From Lithobates sylvaticus (taxonomy: Eukaryota > Chordata > Amphibia > Anura > Ranidae), in NCBI GenBank assembly GCA_028564925.1, contig CM053026.1, forward strand, positions 609,169,614 to 609,233,613: DNA of 64,000 nucleotides, read 5' to 3'. The stretch's first letter is position 1, and each line of letters opens with the position of its first letter. This document shows positions 54,064 to 64,000 of the stretch, piece by piece. A program made the position numbers and the translations under genes. A model generated the notes under the pieces. The model ran no database searches. It was not told the DNA's origin and saw only the letters and a list, made by a program, of their open reading frames with translations.

Positions 54064-55020
54064 TTGACCACTTGCTTACTGGGCACTTAAACCCCCTTCC
54101 TGCCCAGGTCAATTTTGAGCTTTCAGCGCTCTCACACTTTGAATGACAATTGCGCGGTCATGCTACACTGTCTGTACCCATATGAAATTTTTATAATTTT
54201 TACCCACAAATAGAGCTTTCTTTTGGTGGCATTTATTCACCACTGGGTTTTTTATTTTTTGCTAAACAAACCAACAAACCAAAAAATACTGAACATTTTG
54301 AAAAAAAAAAAAAAGTTTCATAGTTTGTTATAAAAGTTTGTGAACGGGTAATTATTCTCCTTCATTGATGTGCGCTGATGAGGCTGCACTGATGGGCACT
54401 GATAGGCTGCACTGATGGGCACTGATAGGATGCACTGATGGGCACTGATAGGATGCACTGATAGGCACTGATAAAGCGGCACTGATGGGCACTGAAAGGT
54501 GGCACTGATGGGCACTGATCGGGCGTCACTGGTGGGCACTGATCAGGAGGCACTGATGAGGCTGCACTGATAGGTAACACGGATAGGCAGCAATGATAGG
54601 TGGCACTGATAGGCACTAGTAGGTGACACTGATAGGTGGCACTGATGGGCACTGATTGGCAGCACTGGTGGGCACTGATTGGAAGCCCTGGTGGGCACTA
54701 ATGAGGCGGCAGTAGCTCTCCATGTGTGGGACCGATGTCCCGTTTACACAAGCTAGTAATTAGCTTTTTTTTCTCCTCATACTGTCAACATGAGGGGAAA
54801 GAAAAGCTGATTACTGGATTCTTTTTCAATCACATGATCAGCTGTCATTGGCTGACAGCTGATCACGTGGTAAGGGGTGGGGATCGGCCCCCTGCTCCGA
54901 TCTTTGATCATACGAGTCTCATTGACTCGCTGATCACAGAGTGTGCGGCGTGTGGCCAGCAGGAATTTAGGCCCATGCTGTAGCAGTCTTTCGACTACAG
55001 CGCGGGCACAAGGAGGTTAA
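54064..55020 (+). repeat. Family A TTAA MITE, copy 7 (diverged)
   Basis: The left end is mutated (TTGACCACTTGC); the right end GGAGGTTAA is intact. It keeps GAGCTTTCTTTTGGTGGCA and TCAGCTGTCATTGGCTGACAG. Its middle has been replaced or expanded by a minisatellite. Confidence 0.7.
54365..54715. repeat. GCACTGATGGGCACTGATAG minisatellite
   Basis: A degenerate array of roughly 11-12 bp half-units (GCACTGATGG / GCACTGATAG, often in 23-24-bp pairs). Minus-strand open frames with repeated CPISA-type peptides come from the array. Confidence 0.85.
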
Positions 55021-55441
55021 AGGTGTTTGAAAAACTACAGACATAATAGACTATTATGCGAGGACAAAAACTGCTTTTTTAATGTTATTGACATTATATA
55101 CCTAATTTTTTATTTTGCCTTCAATACCACTTTAAGTCATAATGGTGGCAAGTCTAATTATTAGCATTGCCGATTTTACATACAGATGTTAACTGTTTGC
55201 CTGTTTATACCAATATACCAAAGTAAAAAACAAAAGATATTTATTTTTGAAGAAAAACTTCAGTACCCCAATATTTTCACCCCACCCCTGCTCTCCCACG
55301 CTGGTGGCAGATTCATGTACGTCTTACTCATCTAGGTGAAAAAGAGGCACTAGAAAGGTCAGAAAACTTTTTGAAAAATGAGAACTCATCCAGTTGTGGG
55401 TGAGGGAGGAGAGAGGAGCCAACAGGAAAAAGTTATTTTAT
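55021..55441. other. Unclassified AT-rich DNA
   Basis: No gene or repeat ends are seen. Confidence 0.3.
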
Positions 55442-55830
55442 TAGGCCCCTTTCACATGATAGGCCCGCTCGGATCTGCCTGTCCATTTTTCAGGTGGATC
55501 TGAGCAGGCCACCTATTGACTGCTATGGGCAGGCGGATATCAGCAGAGATGTGTCCGCTGACACTCGCCTGCCATCTGATCCAACAAGATCCGCTCAAAA
55601 CAGATGGATGGCGATAGGTTTGCTATCCATCCAGTGGATCAGATCAGATGGGATTGGATGAAAACGGACAGGCGGATCTGTTTTTGTCCGATCTCCCATA
55701 GAGGACAGCGGATCTCTGACAGGTCCGTCCCTGCACAGTTGAGCGGAGACAGACCTGTCATCCACTGGCTCAGCAGGGATTAATGGAGCGATCTCCCACT
55801 AAACTTCCGGAGTCCACTGAGCGGATCCGC
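55442..55830. repeat. GGCCCCTTTCACATG MITE-like repeat
   Basis: It starts TTAGGCCCCTTTCACATGAT, like the termini at 7516 and 17494, but the interior differs. It has repeated GGATCTG/CGGATC words and GATCCGC palindromes. The right terminal repeat is absent. Confidence 0.5.
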
Positions 55831-55893
55831 CCCATAGGTGATGCTATGCTTTGAAGATCCTTCTATAAACATACTCGGTTAGATCGCTTAAAT

Positions 55894-56213
55894 CAGGGGT
55901 GTCAAACTTAATTTCATTGCGGGCCGCAATAGCATTATGGTGGCACTAAGAGGGCCAGTTCTGTCTGTAGCCCCCCACCATTAGAAGTCAAGCCCCTTAC
56001 CATGTGCTGCTGCCGGGAAGAAGCTGGGAGTGGAGCTGGGAAGCAGAAATTGCAGAGTCTGGAGTAGGACCTGAGGAGTGCTGGAGTCAGCTGCTGGGAC
56101 AAAGTGGGGGCAGAGATGAGGGAGGTACAGCAGCTGCAGGAAAGGTGCGAGGGCCACATGAAATGGCCTGGAGGGCCGAATTTGGCCCACAGGCCTTGTG
56201 TTTGACACATGTG
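55894..56213 (+). repeat. hAT MITE (CAGGGGTGTCAAAC)
   Basis: The ends are CAGGGGTGTCAAACTTAATT and the complement of TGTTTGACACATGTG, a widespread vertebrate hAT end. Flanks GCTTAAAT (55886-55893) and ACTTAAAT (56214-56221) match at 7 of 8 positions, an aged 8-bp duplication. GGGCCGCAATAGC/GGCCCACAGGCC blocks sit just inside. Confidence 0.85.
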
Positions 56214-56221
56214 ACTTAAAT

Positions 56222-56914
56222 GTATGTGTCTAGCTCAAAGCATCAGAAAAGGGGATCATGCAAAGGCAACTCCAATGCTAGCTTATGGAATTGCCAGACA
56301 TATCTGTAACAGCTTACCTTACCTCTACTCAAGACTGGTCAACGGTATAAGCCTGGTGTAGTCTGCTAGGCATCCATAGAAATGATTACACATTTAATCA
56401 CCTACTGTAGCTCCCCATCTTTAGATGTTAATAAATCTTCCAATAATATTATCTGCAATATAACAGACTATTTTCATGTAATGAAACACTTTTTGCCTGG
56501 GGTTTTGACTAATGTAAAATGCTACCTGAAGCTCAATTTCCAACTGTGGATATAAATTGAAGTTGTGCTTTGATCACTATAGATAAGTCTCATTGGAAAA
56601 TATTGGAGGAAATCTAATAATTTATGTGTCACCAGGAGATCTGAAAATAACATACACATAAGAATATGACCCAGCTTCAAGCTACAAAAAGCTCTAAAGT
56701 CTAAAAGAATAGATACACTTTTGCTAGAAACTATATTTAGAGAAACACCATGGAGCAAATGAAAGTTGGAAACATTACATTCAAAAATAAAGTACATTGT
56801 TTTCTATCAGACTGCATAACATCACAATTAAATGCACATTTATGACATTTTAGAGCAGCTTTTCCTGTGCATGGATTAATCAATCTAAGCAGCACAAATC
56901 TGAGTTACGTTATT
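56222..56914. other. Unclassified AT-rich DNA
   Basis: No gene is seen; unique-looking sequence. Confidence 0.3.
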
Positions 56915-56922
56915 CACTTTCT

Positions 56923-58126
56923 AGACATGTGCGGGGTGAAAAAATTAGATTGGTTTAGATTCATTATTTAACTAAATTAGTTTAGTTAAATTTGTAGCAT
57001 TCACCACATTCGTTTTTGGGATTTGTTTCGTTTCATATTCGAAATCGAAAAAATTAGCCCGCATTTGAAAAAAATCTGCCGCATTCGAAAAATATATATA
57101 TATATATTTAGTATATATTTTTCTATTCTGTTCTATTGTTTTTCTAGTCTATTCTTTTCAATTCAAATCTTTTCTATTCTAATTCAAATTCATTCTATAC
57201 AAAATTCGAACTTCAGAAGCCATCTTCCGAAATTCTAATTTTGTATAGAATGAATTTGAATTTGAATAGAAAAGATTAGAATAGAATAGAAAATAATAGA
57301 AAAGAATAGCATAGAAAAACAATAGAACAGAATAAAAAAAAAAATGATTTATATATTATATTCTATACTGTTCTATTGTTTTTCTAGTTTATTTTTTTCT
57401 ATTATTTTCTATTCTATTCTAATCTTTTCTATTCTAATTTGATTTCATTCTATACGAAATTCGAATGCGGTAGATTTTTTTTTTAGAATTAAATCGACTT
57501 TTTTAGAATTCGGTAAAAAAAAATTTGAATTTCAAACCAATCTATTCTATTCAAATTTGATTTCATTTTATAAGAAATTCAAATTTCGTATAGAATGAAT
57601 TCAAATTCGAATAGAAAAGATTAGAATAGAATAGAAAAGAAGAGAAAAGAAAAATAGAACAGAATATAATAAAATATAATATATATTATATTTTATTCTA
57701 TTATGTTCTATTGTTTTTCTATTCTTTTCTATTTTAGTTCCCATTGTTTTGAATTATATCAAATCTATTCCCGAATTCTAATTTATACTATTCGGAATTC
57801 GAATTTCGGAAGATGATCATGTTCTATTTTATTACATTCTATTAAATAATTTTCTTTTCTTTACTATTCTTTTATTTTTATTCTATTGCTTTATTGTTTT
57901 ATATTTTATTTTATTGTATTTTTTAGAAAATCGATCTCTATTCTTTCAAATTTGTTTTCAAATTCAATTTGATTCGAATTTCGTTTGCTTTTTTTGGATT
58001 TGAATCATTATTTCGGATTCGTTTAAATTCGTTACTTTTGTAATTCGGAAATTCGGATGTATAAGAATTTCCAAATAATTAAAAATTTGTCAAAATTTCG
58101 ATTCAAAACGAAATGCACATGTCTAT
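56923..58126. repeat. AT-rich hAT-like element of nested palindromes
   Basis: The ends are AGACATGTGC and GCACATGTCTAT, flanked by a perfect 8-bp duplication, CACTTTCT (56915-56922 and 58127-58134). The interior is mostly degenerate TTCTA/GAATA pentamers arranged as large inverted repeats around AAATTCGAA cores. One pair has arms of ~115 bp at 57090-57340. No coding content. Confidence 0.75.
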
Positions 58127-58345
58127 CACTTTCTACATTTTTAAAATTGGACATAGTTCATACCAAAACATATTACCCATTTCAATATAGTGGTATCCCC
58201 TTATTAAAAAAAATATATATTTTAAAATATTTCAGTTTTAAAAAATGAGGCATGTCTGTTTTTCTGTGCATTTTTATGAGCTGTGATTTTCAATAGAATA
58301 ATGAATATATGTGAAAATGCGCTACAACACACAATAACAATCACA

Positions 58346-59356
58346 TTAACCACTTCAATACAGTGCACTGAAAGCTGAAAAATGGGTTGGGCAGGAAGGG
58401 GGTGGCCCTTCCTGCCCAACCCATTTTTCAGCTTTCAGTGCTGTCACAATTTAAATGACAATTTCGCTTTCATGCAACATTGTACCCAAATTAAATTGCT
58501 ATCATTTTTTCCCCACAAATAGAGCTTTCTTTTGGTGGTATTTGATCATCTCTGTGGTTTTTATTTCTTGCGCTATAAACAAAAGAAGAGTGAGAAGTTT
58601 GAAAAAAAACACATTATTTTTTACTTTTTGCTATAATAAATATCCAATTTATTTTTTAAGAAACAAATGTTTTCCTCATTTTAGGCGATACGTATTCTTC
58701 TACATATTTTTATTAAAAAAAATTGCAATAAGCGTATATTGATTGGTTTGCGCAAAAGTTATAGCGTCTACAAAATAGGGCATAGATTTATAGCATTTTT
58801 ATTATAATTTTTTTTTTTTTTACTAGTAATGGCAGCGATCTGTGATTTTTATCGTGACTGCGATATTGCGGTGGAAATATCGGACACTTTTGACACATTT
58901 TTGGGACCATTCATATTTATACAGCAATCCATGCTATAAAAAATACATTGATTACTGTATAAATGTAACTGGCAAGGAAGGGGTTAACACTAGGGGACGA
59001 TCAAGGAGTTAATTATGTTTCCTAGGGAGTGATTCTAACTGTAGGGGGCGGGGACTCTCAAGGGGAGTGATCGGTGTTCCTCTGTACTGAGAACACTCCA
59101 TCAGTCTCATCTCACCTGACAGGACGTGGATCTGTCTGTGTACGGTCCTGCTCTGTTACCGGGCAATCGCAGGCACACGCATCGGGGTCCCCAGTGATGC
59201 GGTGGGCGCTTGCGAGTGCCACCGCAGGCGCGTGCGCGCCCCCTGGTGGGCCCCCTGGTGGGCCAGGAAGGTGAGGACGTCATATGATGCCCGCCCCCAG
59301 AACGAGAGCCACGCTGCCTGGCTGTCATATGACAGCCGGCGGGCGGCAACGGTTAA
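58346..59356 (+). repeat. Family A TTAA MITE, copy 8, with perfect hairpin
   Basis: Full length (1,011 bp) with TTAA at both ends. A 35-bp perfect inverted repeat lies near its left end (58366-58440). The other family landmarks are intact. Confidence 0.85.
58366..58440. repeat. Perfect 35-bp inverted repeat, 5-base loop
   Basis: The left arm 58366-58400 (CACTGAAAGCTG...CAGGAAGGG) and right arm 58406-58440 are exact complements around the loop GGTGG. Other family A copies have only the right-arm sequence. Confidence 0.95.
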
Positions 59357-59506
59357 AAAACCGCCAAAAGCGGACATGTATGTATGTAAACCTTGCCTTA
59401 AACTTGGTAACATCAGCATGATATGACAAAGAGAGATGCAGCCAGAGAGGATTCATGAAACTCAGATGTAGGGTTCTGTGGAGGCCCAGAATGCACAGAG
59501 TTTAGC

Positions 59507-59760
59507 TTAAAGTGGTTTCCAAACCCTAAAAAAAAAAACCTGTAAGACAAAGGCATAATAAAATAGTATGCATAGCATACTATGTCATTATGAATGACTT
59601 ACCTGAGATCGATCCCCCTGCACTTTAAGGTGGTTGTAAACCCTGTACTACCACTTTTACCTACAGGTAATCCTATAATAAGGCTTACCTGTAGGTACTG
59701 TGAATATCTCCTAAACTTGCACCATTTAGGAGATATTCACTGTGGCCTCATGGACTCAGT
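59507..59760 (+). repeat. TTAA MITE fragments, AAGTGGTTGTAAACC family
   Basis: A left part (59507-59627, AGTATGCATAGCATACTATG) is followed at TTAA 59625-59628 by the start of a second piece with CTTACCTGTAGG and TTTAGGAGATATTCAC. Both are incomplete. Confidence 0.55.
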
Positions 59761-60156
59761 ATGTTTAAAAAACCACAGGGCTGCTGCCAGAAAAAAGCAG
59801 CTTTAAAAATGCGCTGTTTTTGAATAGCGTTTTTTCCAAGTTTTTGGGCATTTATTCAGTAAAAACTCTCCTTATAGTGTAAAAACAAACATGGCTAAAT
59901 GTTTGTTACAGTGTTTAGCAGCATTTAGCCATGTTTAGCAGTGTTTTTTGGCGTCTTTTTGTTTTTACAGCTCAACAACCCCTGCTTCTAGACGCACAGT
60001 CATTTTTTTCTACTGCACCTAAATGCTTCTGCCTCCAAACGCCTCTAAGCGTTTATTTGTGCATAGACACATAGGCTAACATGGAGGGGCGTTTAGAGGC
60101 AATTAAAAAAAAAAAGTCAGATGCCCCTAGCAGCAGCTGTGTTGCTTTAAACCCAT
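59761..60156. repeat. Repeat-like sequence rich in GTTTAG / AAACGC words
   Basis: TGTTTAGCAGCATTTAGCCAT and TCCAAACGCCTCTAAGCG words recall a ranid MITE, but no ends are clear. No gene. Confidence 0.35.
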
Positions 60157-60555
60157 TTAAAGTGGTTGTAAACCCTTACAGACCACTTTGACCTACAGGT
60201 AAGCCTAGATTAAGGCTTGCCTGTAGGTCCAAGAAATATCTGTTAATAAACTGTTAAGGACATATTTTACAAAAATAGGGCACCGCTGTCTGTCGCGCAT
60301 GCAAACATACCGTCACTTATGGCATGCGCCGGAGTGACGTCATCGCTGCTCCGGCCACTTACAGCGCCGGAGCAGCGATACCCGGAAGGAAGATGGATGC
60401 TTCGTGCAACAGGGGACAGCGGTGACATCGTTGGCTCCTGTGTCAGGTAAGTGAGACATAATGGGCTACTATGCAATGCATAGTAGTCCATTATGCTTTA
60501 CCTTTGCAGGTCAACAAAGAGGAAGTAATCCCATCAGGGTTTACTTCCTCTTTAA
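60157..60555 (-). repeat. TTAA MITE, AAGTGGTTGTAAACCC family, copy 3
   Basis: TTAA at both ends. It contains the same blocks as 18906-19351 in reverse order (TGTAGGTCC..., GTGACGTCATCGC, ATGCAATGCATAGTAG). The right end is AAGAGGAAGTAAACCC-type. Confidence 0.7.
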
Positions 60556-60804
60556 ACCCATTGCAGTTAGAATACTTGTAGATGGGTGGTAGGTCTGCTC
60601 CCCCTTGTGCCTGAGAATGAGATCACCACTTCACTGGTTGCAAATAGCCAAAGACCCACTACTGCACCTCTTTTGAGATTCCCAAAGCCAAATTATTTCA
60701 GGTGAACTCATTTGTCTTATCCATTACACTCTTAACAGAGCTAACACCAGGACTAGCATCACTCACTGTAAGACCAGAACACAAAAAACAAAGAAGGGAC
60801 ATTT
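60556..60804. other. Unclassified
   Basis: No gene or repeat ends are seen. Confidence 0.3.
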
Positions 60805-61066
60805 GGACGTTATTTACTAAAGGCAAATCCACTTTGCAGTACAAGTGCACTTGGATGTGCAGTCGCTGTAGATCTGAGGGGAAGATCTGAAATGAGTGGA
60901 AGCTCTGCTGATTTTATCATCCAATCATGTGCAAGCTAAAATGCTGTTTTTTACTTTCCTTGCATGTCCCCCTAAGATCTACAGCGACTGCACTTCTAAG
61001 TGCACTTTCAAGAGCACTTGGTGCACTTGTAGTGTAAAGTGAATTTGCCTTTAGTAAATAGCCCCC
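60805..61066 (+). repeat. GGGTTATTTACTAA MITE, copy 4
   Basis: GTTATTTACTAAAGGCAAATC on the left and GCCTTTAGTAAATAGCCCCC on the right. The interior matches copy 1 closely (TCATCCAATCATGTGCAAGC). The left terminal Gs are mutated and no target duplication is found. Confidence 0.75.
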
Positions 61067-61502
61067 ATAGTGTATCATGCAGACGGAGACAGGACAGAAA
61101 AACTCTTTGAAAAAAAAAAAAAGGATTTTGCCCTACACATGATTGGATGATCAAAATAAAACCCAGTTTTGATTTACTAATTGAATAACCTCAACTATTT
61201 TAATAAGTCAGCTAAAGTGCATTTAATTTGACTCATACAGTTACATAAAATCTAGTACTAAAATAAAATGAATCAATAGTAATAATAATACAAATAAATG
61301 AAAATGAATTGTAATCCACAATACACAAAATTCTTGATATTATTATTATTTTTATTATTTGGGGAACACAATGCATGCAATTGAATTATACTTTTGGACC
61401 ATTCTGTAACTCTTTCAGACACGGCATTATTGAGGCACTTATGAATCACCACAGGTAAAACTCATGTAACCTAAATCACATGAGTGATGGATGCCATCCA
61501 TT
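61067..61502. other. Unclassified AT-rich DNA
   Basis: It contains short AAT/TTA trinucleotide runs near 61280-61360. No gene. Confidence 0.35.
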
Positions 61503-62846
61503 TTAACCACTTCAATACAGGGCATTTTCACCCCCTTCCTGCCCAGGCCAATTTTCCATTTTCAGCACTGTTGCATTTTGAATGACAATTGTGCGGTCAT
61601 GCAACACTGTACCCAAATTACATTTTTTATATTTTTTTCCCCACAAATAGAGCTTTCTTTTGGTGGTATTTGATCACCTCTGCGGTTTTTATTTTTTGCA
61701 CTATAAACAAAAGAAGACTGACAAGTTTGAAAAAAACGCAATATTTTTTTACTTTTTGCTATAATAAATATCCCAATTTAAAAAAAAAAAAAATTCCTCA
61801 GTTTAGACCGATATGCATTCTTCTACATATTTTTGGTAAAAAAAATTGCAATAAGCGTATATTGATTGGTTTGCGCAAAAGTTATAGTGTCTACAAAATA
61901 GGGGATAAATTTATGGCATTTATATTATTATTATTTTTTTACTAGTAATGGCGGCGATTGGCGATTTTTATTGTGACTGTGGCATTGCGGCGGACACATT
62001 GGACACTTTTGACACTATTTTGGGACCATTGTCATTTATACAGCGATCAGTGCTATAAAAATGCACTGATTACTGTATAAATGTCACTGGCGGGGAAGGG
62101 GTTAACACTAGGGGGCGATCAAGGGGTTAAATGCGTTACCGAGGGAGTGATTCTAACTGTAGGGGGAGGGGACTCACAAGGTGAGGAGACCGATCGGTGT
62201 TCCTCTGTACTGGGAACACATGATCGGTCTCCTCTCTCCTGACAGGACATGGATCTGTGTGTTTACACACACAGATCGACGTCCCCGGCTCTGTTACCGG
62301 CAATCGCGGGTGCCCGGCGGACATTGCGGGTGCCGGGCACACGCACCGGCTTCCTAGTGACGCAGCGGGCACTTTTGACACTATTTTGGGACCATTGTCA
62401 TTTATACAGCGATCAGTGCTATAAAAATGCACTGATTACTGTATAAATGTCACTGGCGGGGAAGGGGTTAACACTAGGGGGCGATCAAGGGGTTAAATGT
62501 GTTACCTAGGGAGTGATTCTAACTGTAGGGGGAGGGAACTCACAAGGGGAGGAGACCGATCGGTGTTCCTCTGTACTGGGAACACATCTCCTCTCTCCTG
62601 ACAGGACATGGATCTGTGTGTTTACACACACAGATCGACGTCCCCGGCTCTGTTACCGGCAATTGCAGGTGCCCGGCGAACATCGCGGGTGCCGGGCACA
62701 CGCACCGACTTCCTAGTGACGCAGCGGGCACGCGCGGGTGTCCCCTAGACAGCTGGGAAGCCCAGGACGTCATATGACGCCCGCCCAGGATGGGAGATCC
62801 CTCCTGCGGACGTCATTTGACTATGGGCGGGGTATGAAGTGATTAA
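61503..62846 (+). repeat. Family A TTAA MITE, copy 9, with internal duplication
   Basis: It runs from TTAACCACTTCAATAC to GAAGTGATTAA. Length 1,344 bp, of which 366 bp is a tandem duplication (62004-62369 and 62370 to about 62732). Without it the copy would be about 978 bp, the family norm. Confidence 0.85.
62004..62732. repeat. 366-bp tandem duplication in family A copy 9
   Basis: CACTTTTGACACTATTTTGG begins at 62004 and again at 62370. The two units are nearly identical, differing by a few substitutions and one small deletion. The breakpoint shows a 3-base CAC microhomology. Confidence 0.9.
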
Positions 62847-63230
62847 TTGGAACCCCAACATGCCTCCAGAAGACATGTGCTTTGCCGCAAAATGCAACAC
62901 AATGTGCAGTGTACTGTACAGTGCAAAAAATGCAGCCTGCACATTATTTTGTGAAGTGTAGGCACATTGCAACTCCTTTATTTAGAATGGGTTGCGTAAA
63001 GCAGCAAGCCTCAAAGCACCTTTGTGTATGAAATTGTATTGAGGTGCTAGCATTTTGTCTGGAATCGGTCTCGATGGACTGTATATATATAATTTACATA
63101 TTCAGTTTTCTTGTAAGGAAAACCTTAAAAGAAAAAAATAATGATTCTAGCTTCTCCTGTCTTTGTTATGTAGAAGAAATGTAATTAAAATAATTCTAAT
63201 ATTTAACCTTCAGACCCTACCCTACCCACT
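62847..63230. other. Unclassified
   Basis: No gene is seen. It includes a GTACTGTACAGTGC palindrome. Confidence 0.3.
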
Positions 63231-63300
63231 TACATAGTTACATAGTTAATCAGGTTGAAAAAAGACACAAGTCCATCTAGTTCAACCATAAAAATAAATA
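63231..63300 (-). repeat. TTACATAGTTACATAG repeat fragment
   Basis: ACATAGTTACATAGTTAATC followed by AGGTTGAAAAAAGACACAAG and GTCCATCTAGTTCAACC is a short sequence dispersed in many fish and frog genomes. Its class is uncertain. Confidence 0.6.
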
Positions 63301-63305
63301 CTCTA

Positions 63306-63731
63306 ATGCCGCGTACACACGAGCGGATTTTCCATCAGAAAAATCTTGGATGTTTTTTCCGACGGAATTCTGCTCAAACTTGGCTTGCATACACACTGTC
63401 ACACAAAAGTTTGCTAAACTTTCGACCGTCAAGAACGCGGTGACATACAACACTATGACAAGACGGGAAAATTAAGTTCAATGCTTCCGAGCATGCGTCG
63501 AATTGTTTTCGAGCATGCGTAGGAATTTTGCGCATTGGATTTGCTACAGACGATCAGAATTTCCGATCAGAACTTTTTCCGACCGAAAAATTGAGAACCT
63601 GCTCTCAATTTTTTGCTGGCTGGAATTCGGCCAGCAAAAATCCGATGGAGCATACGCACGGTCGCATTTTCCAACCAAAAGCTCTCATCGGTCTTTTGCT
63701 GGCTGAATTTCCGATCGTGTGTACGCGGCAT
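63306..63731. repeat. ATGCCGCGTACACACGA MITE
   Basis: The inverted ends are ATGCCGCGTACACACGA and TCGTGTGTACGCGGCAT. TA or TAA-like flanks suggest a Tc1 or Harbinger type. The interior has repeated TTTTGCTGGCTGAATT modules and GAGCATGCGT words. Confidence 0.75.
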
Positions 63732-64000
63732 TATAGGATATTCTACTAAAAGCTCTTATGTGTTGCCAATGAGCCAATACCATTATAAAAGTGAAATATA
63801 TAAGCAATTGTGGCATCACTGTCTCCTCATGTAATCCTTTTGGAATCAAATACAATTTTATATCAATATTGTTATAGGGTGTAATATTTCTGTGATTCAA
63901 TTCTGGAATTAATATTGTTGAATTTTGATTCTGAAAACTTCAATTTTGTTTATCTTTATGATTCAGGCAGTGATAATTATTGTAAATAATAATAAATATG
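63732..64000. other. Unclassified AT-rich DNA
   Basis: No gene or repeat ends are seen before the window ends. Confidence 0.3.

Noticed and set aside
54318-54652. Repeats of CPISA-like peptide, thought of as a coding repeat or CRISPR-like array
   Set aside because: Units are contiguous and degenerate with no unique spacers; it is a minisatellite in a vertebrate MITE.
1-64000. tRNA, rRNA, CRISPR arrays, bacterial operons or origins
   Set aside because: No cloverleaf with A/B boxes, no rRNA-like stretch and no spaced identical repeats were seen; sequence character is vertebrate throughout.

Overview
This window looks like nuclear DNA of a frog, most likely a true frog (Ranidae). That is inferred from the density and kind of small repeats. 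They include a ~1 kb TTAA-flanked element starting TTAACCACTTC, palindromic elements starting AAAGCGGAGTTC, and many other MITE families I associate with ranid genomes. Transposable elements make up most of the 64 kb; no complete host gene is visible.

Region by region. 0-10 kb: TTAA-bounded MITEs, several abutting so that neighbours share one TTAA, lie in and around a probable host gene on the minus strand. That gene has a CpG-rich promoter/first exon near 7.06-7.24 kb and a first coding exon at 1.94-2.39 kb; the rest would lie to the left, outside the window. 10.2-14.9 kb: a broken DIRS-type tyrosine-recombinase retrotransposon with inverted ends. 15-20.7 kb: nested MITEs and a decayed L1 piece. 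20.7-26.3 kb: a minus-strand L1-type LINE carrying at least four secondary insertions. 26.35-33.02 kb: a whole-looking Ty3/gypsy chromovirus with a 5-bp target duplication and nearly identical LTRs, the youngest large element here. 33.5-36.2 kb: a DIRS/Ngaro-like fragment and an L1 3' end split by a MITE. 36.9-37.5 kb: a 28-bp minisatellite and a Tc1 end. 38.76-39.18 kb: a 5'-truncated BovB (RTE) LINE with a 9-bp target duplication. 39.26-44.5 kb: a Ngaro/DIRS-like retroelement. 44.5-50 kb: pogo-, Tc1- and hAT-type fragments and minisatellites. 50-64 kb: more copies of the TTAA element family, a 1-kb solo LTR, hAT MITEs and AT-rich palindromes.

No gene network can be described. The biology here is element biology: layered insertions, target-site signatures, array expansion inside elements, and one LINE family (BovB) known for horizontal transfer. 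Coordinates of MITEs with a named target duplication are accurate to a few bases; those of decayed fragments are approximate.
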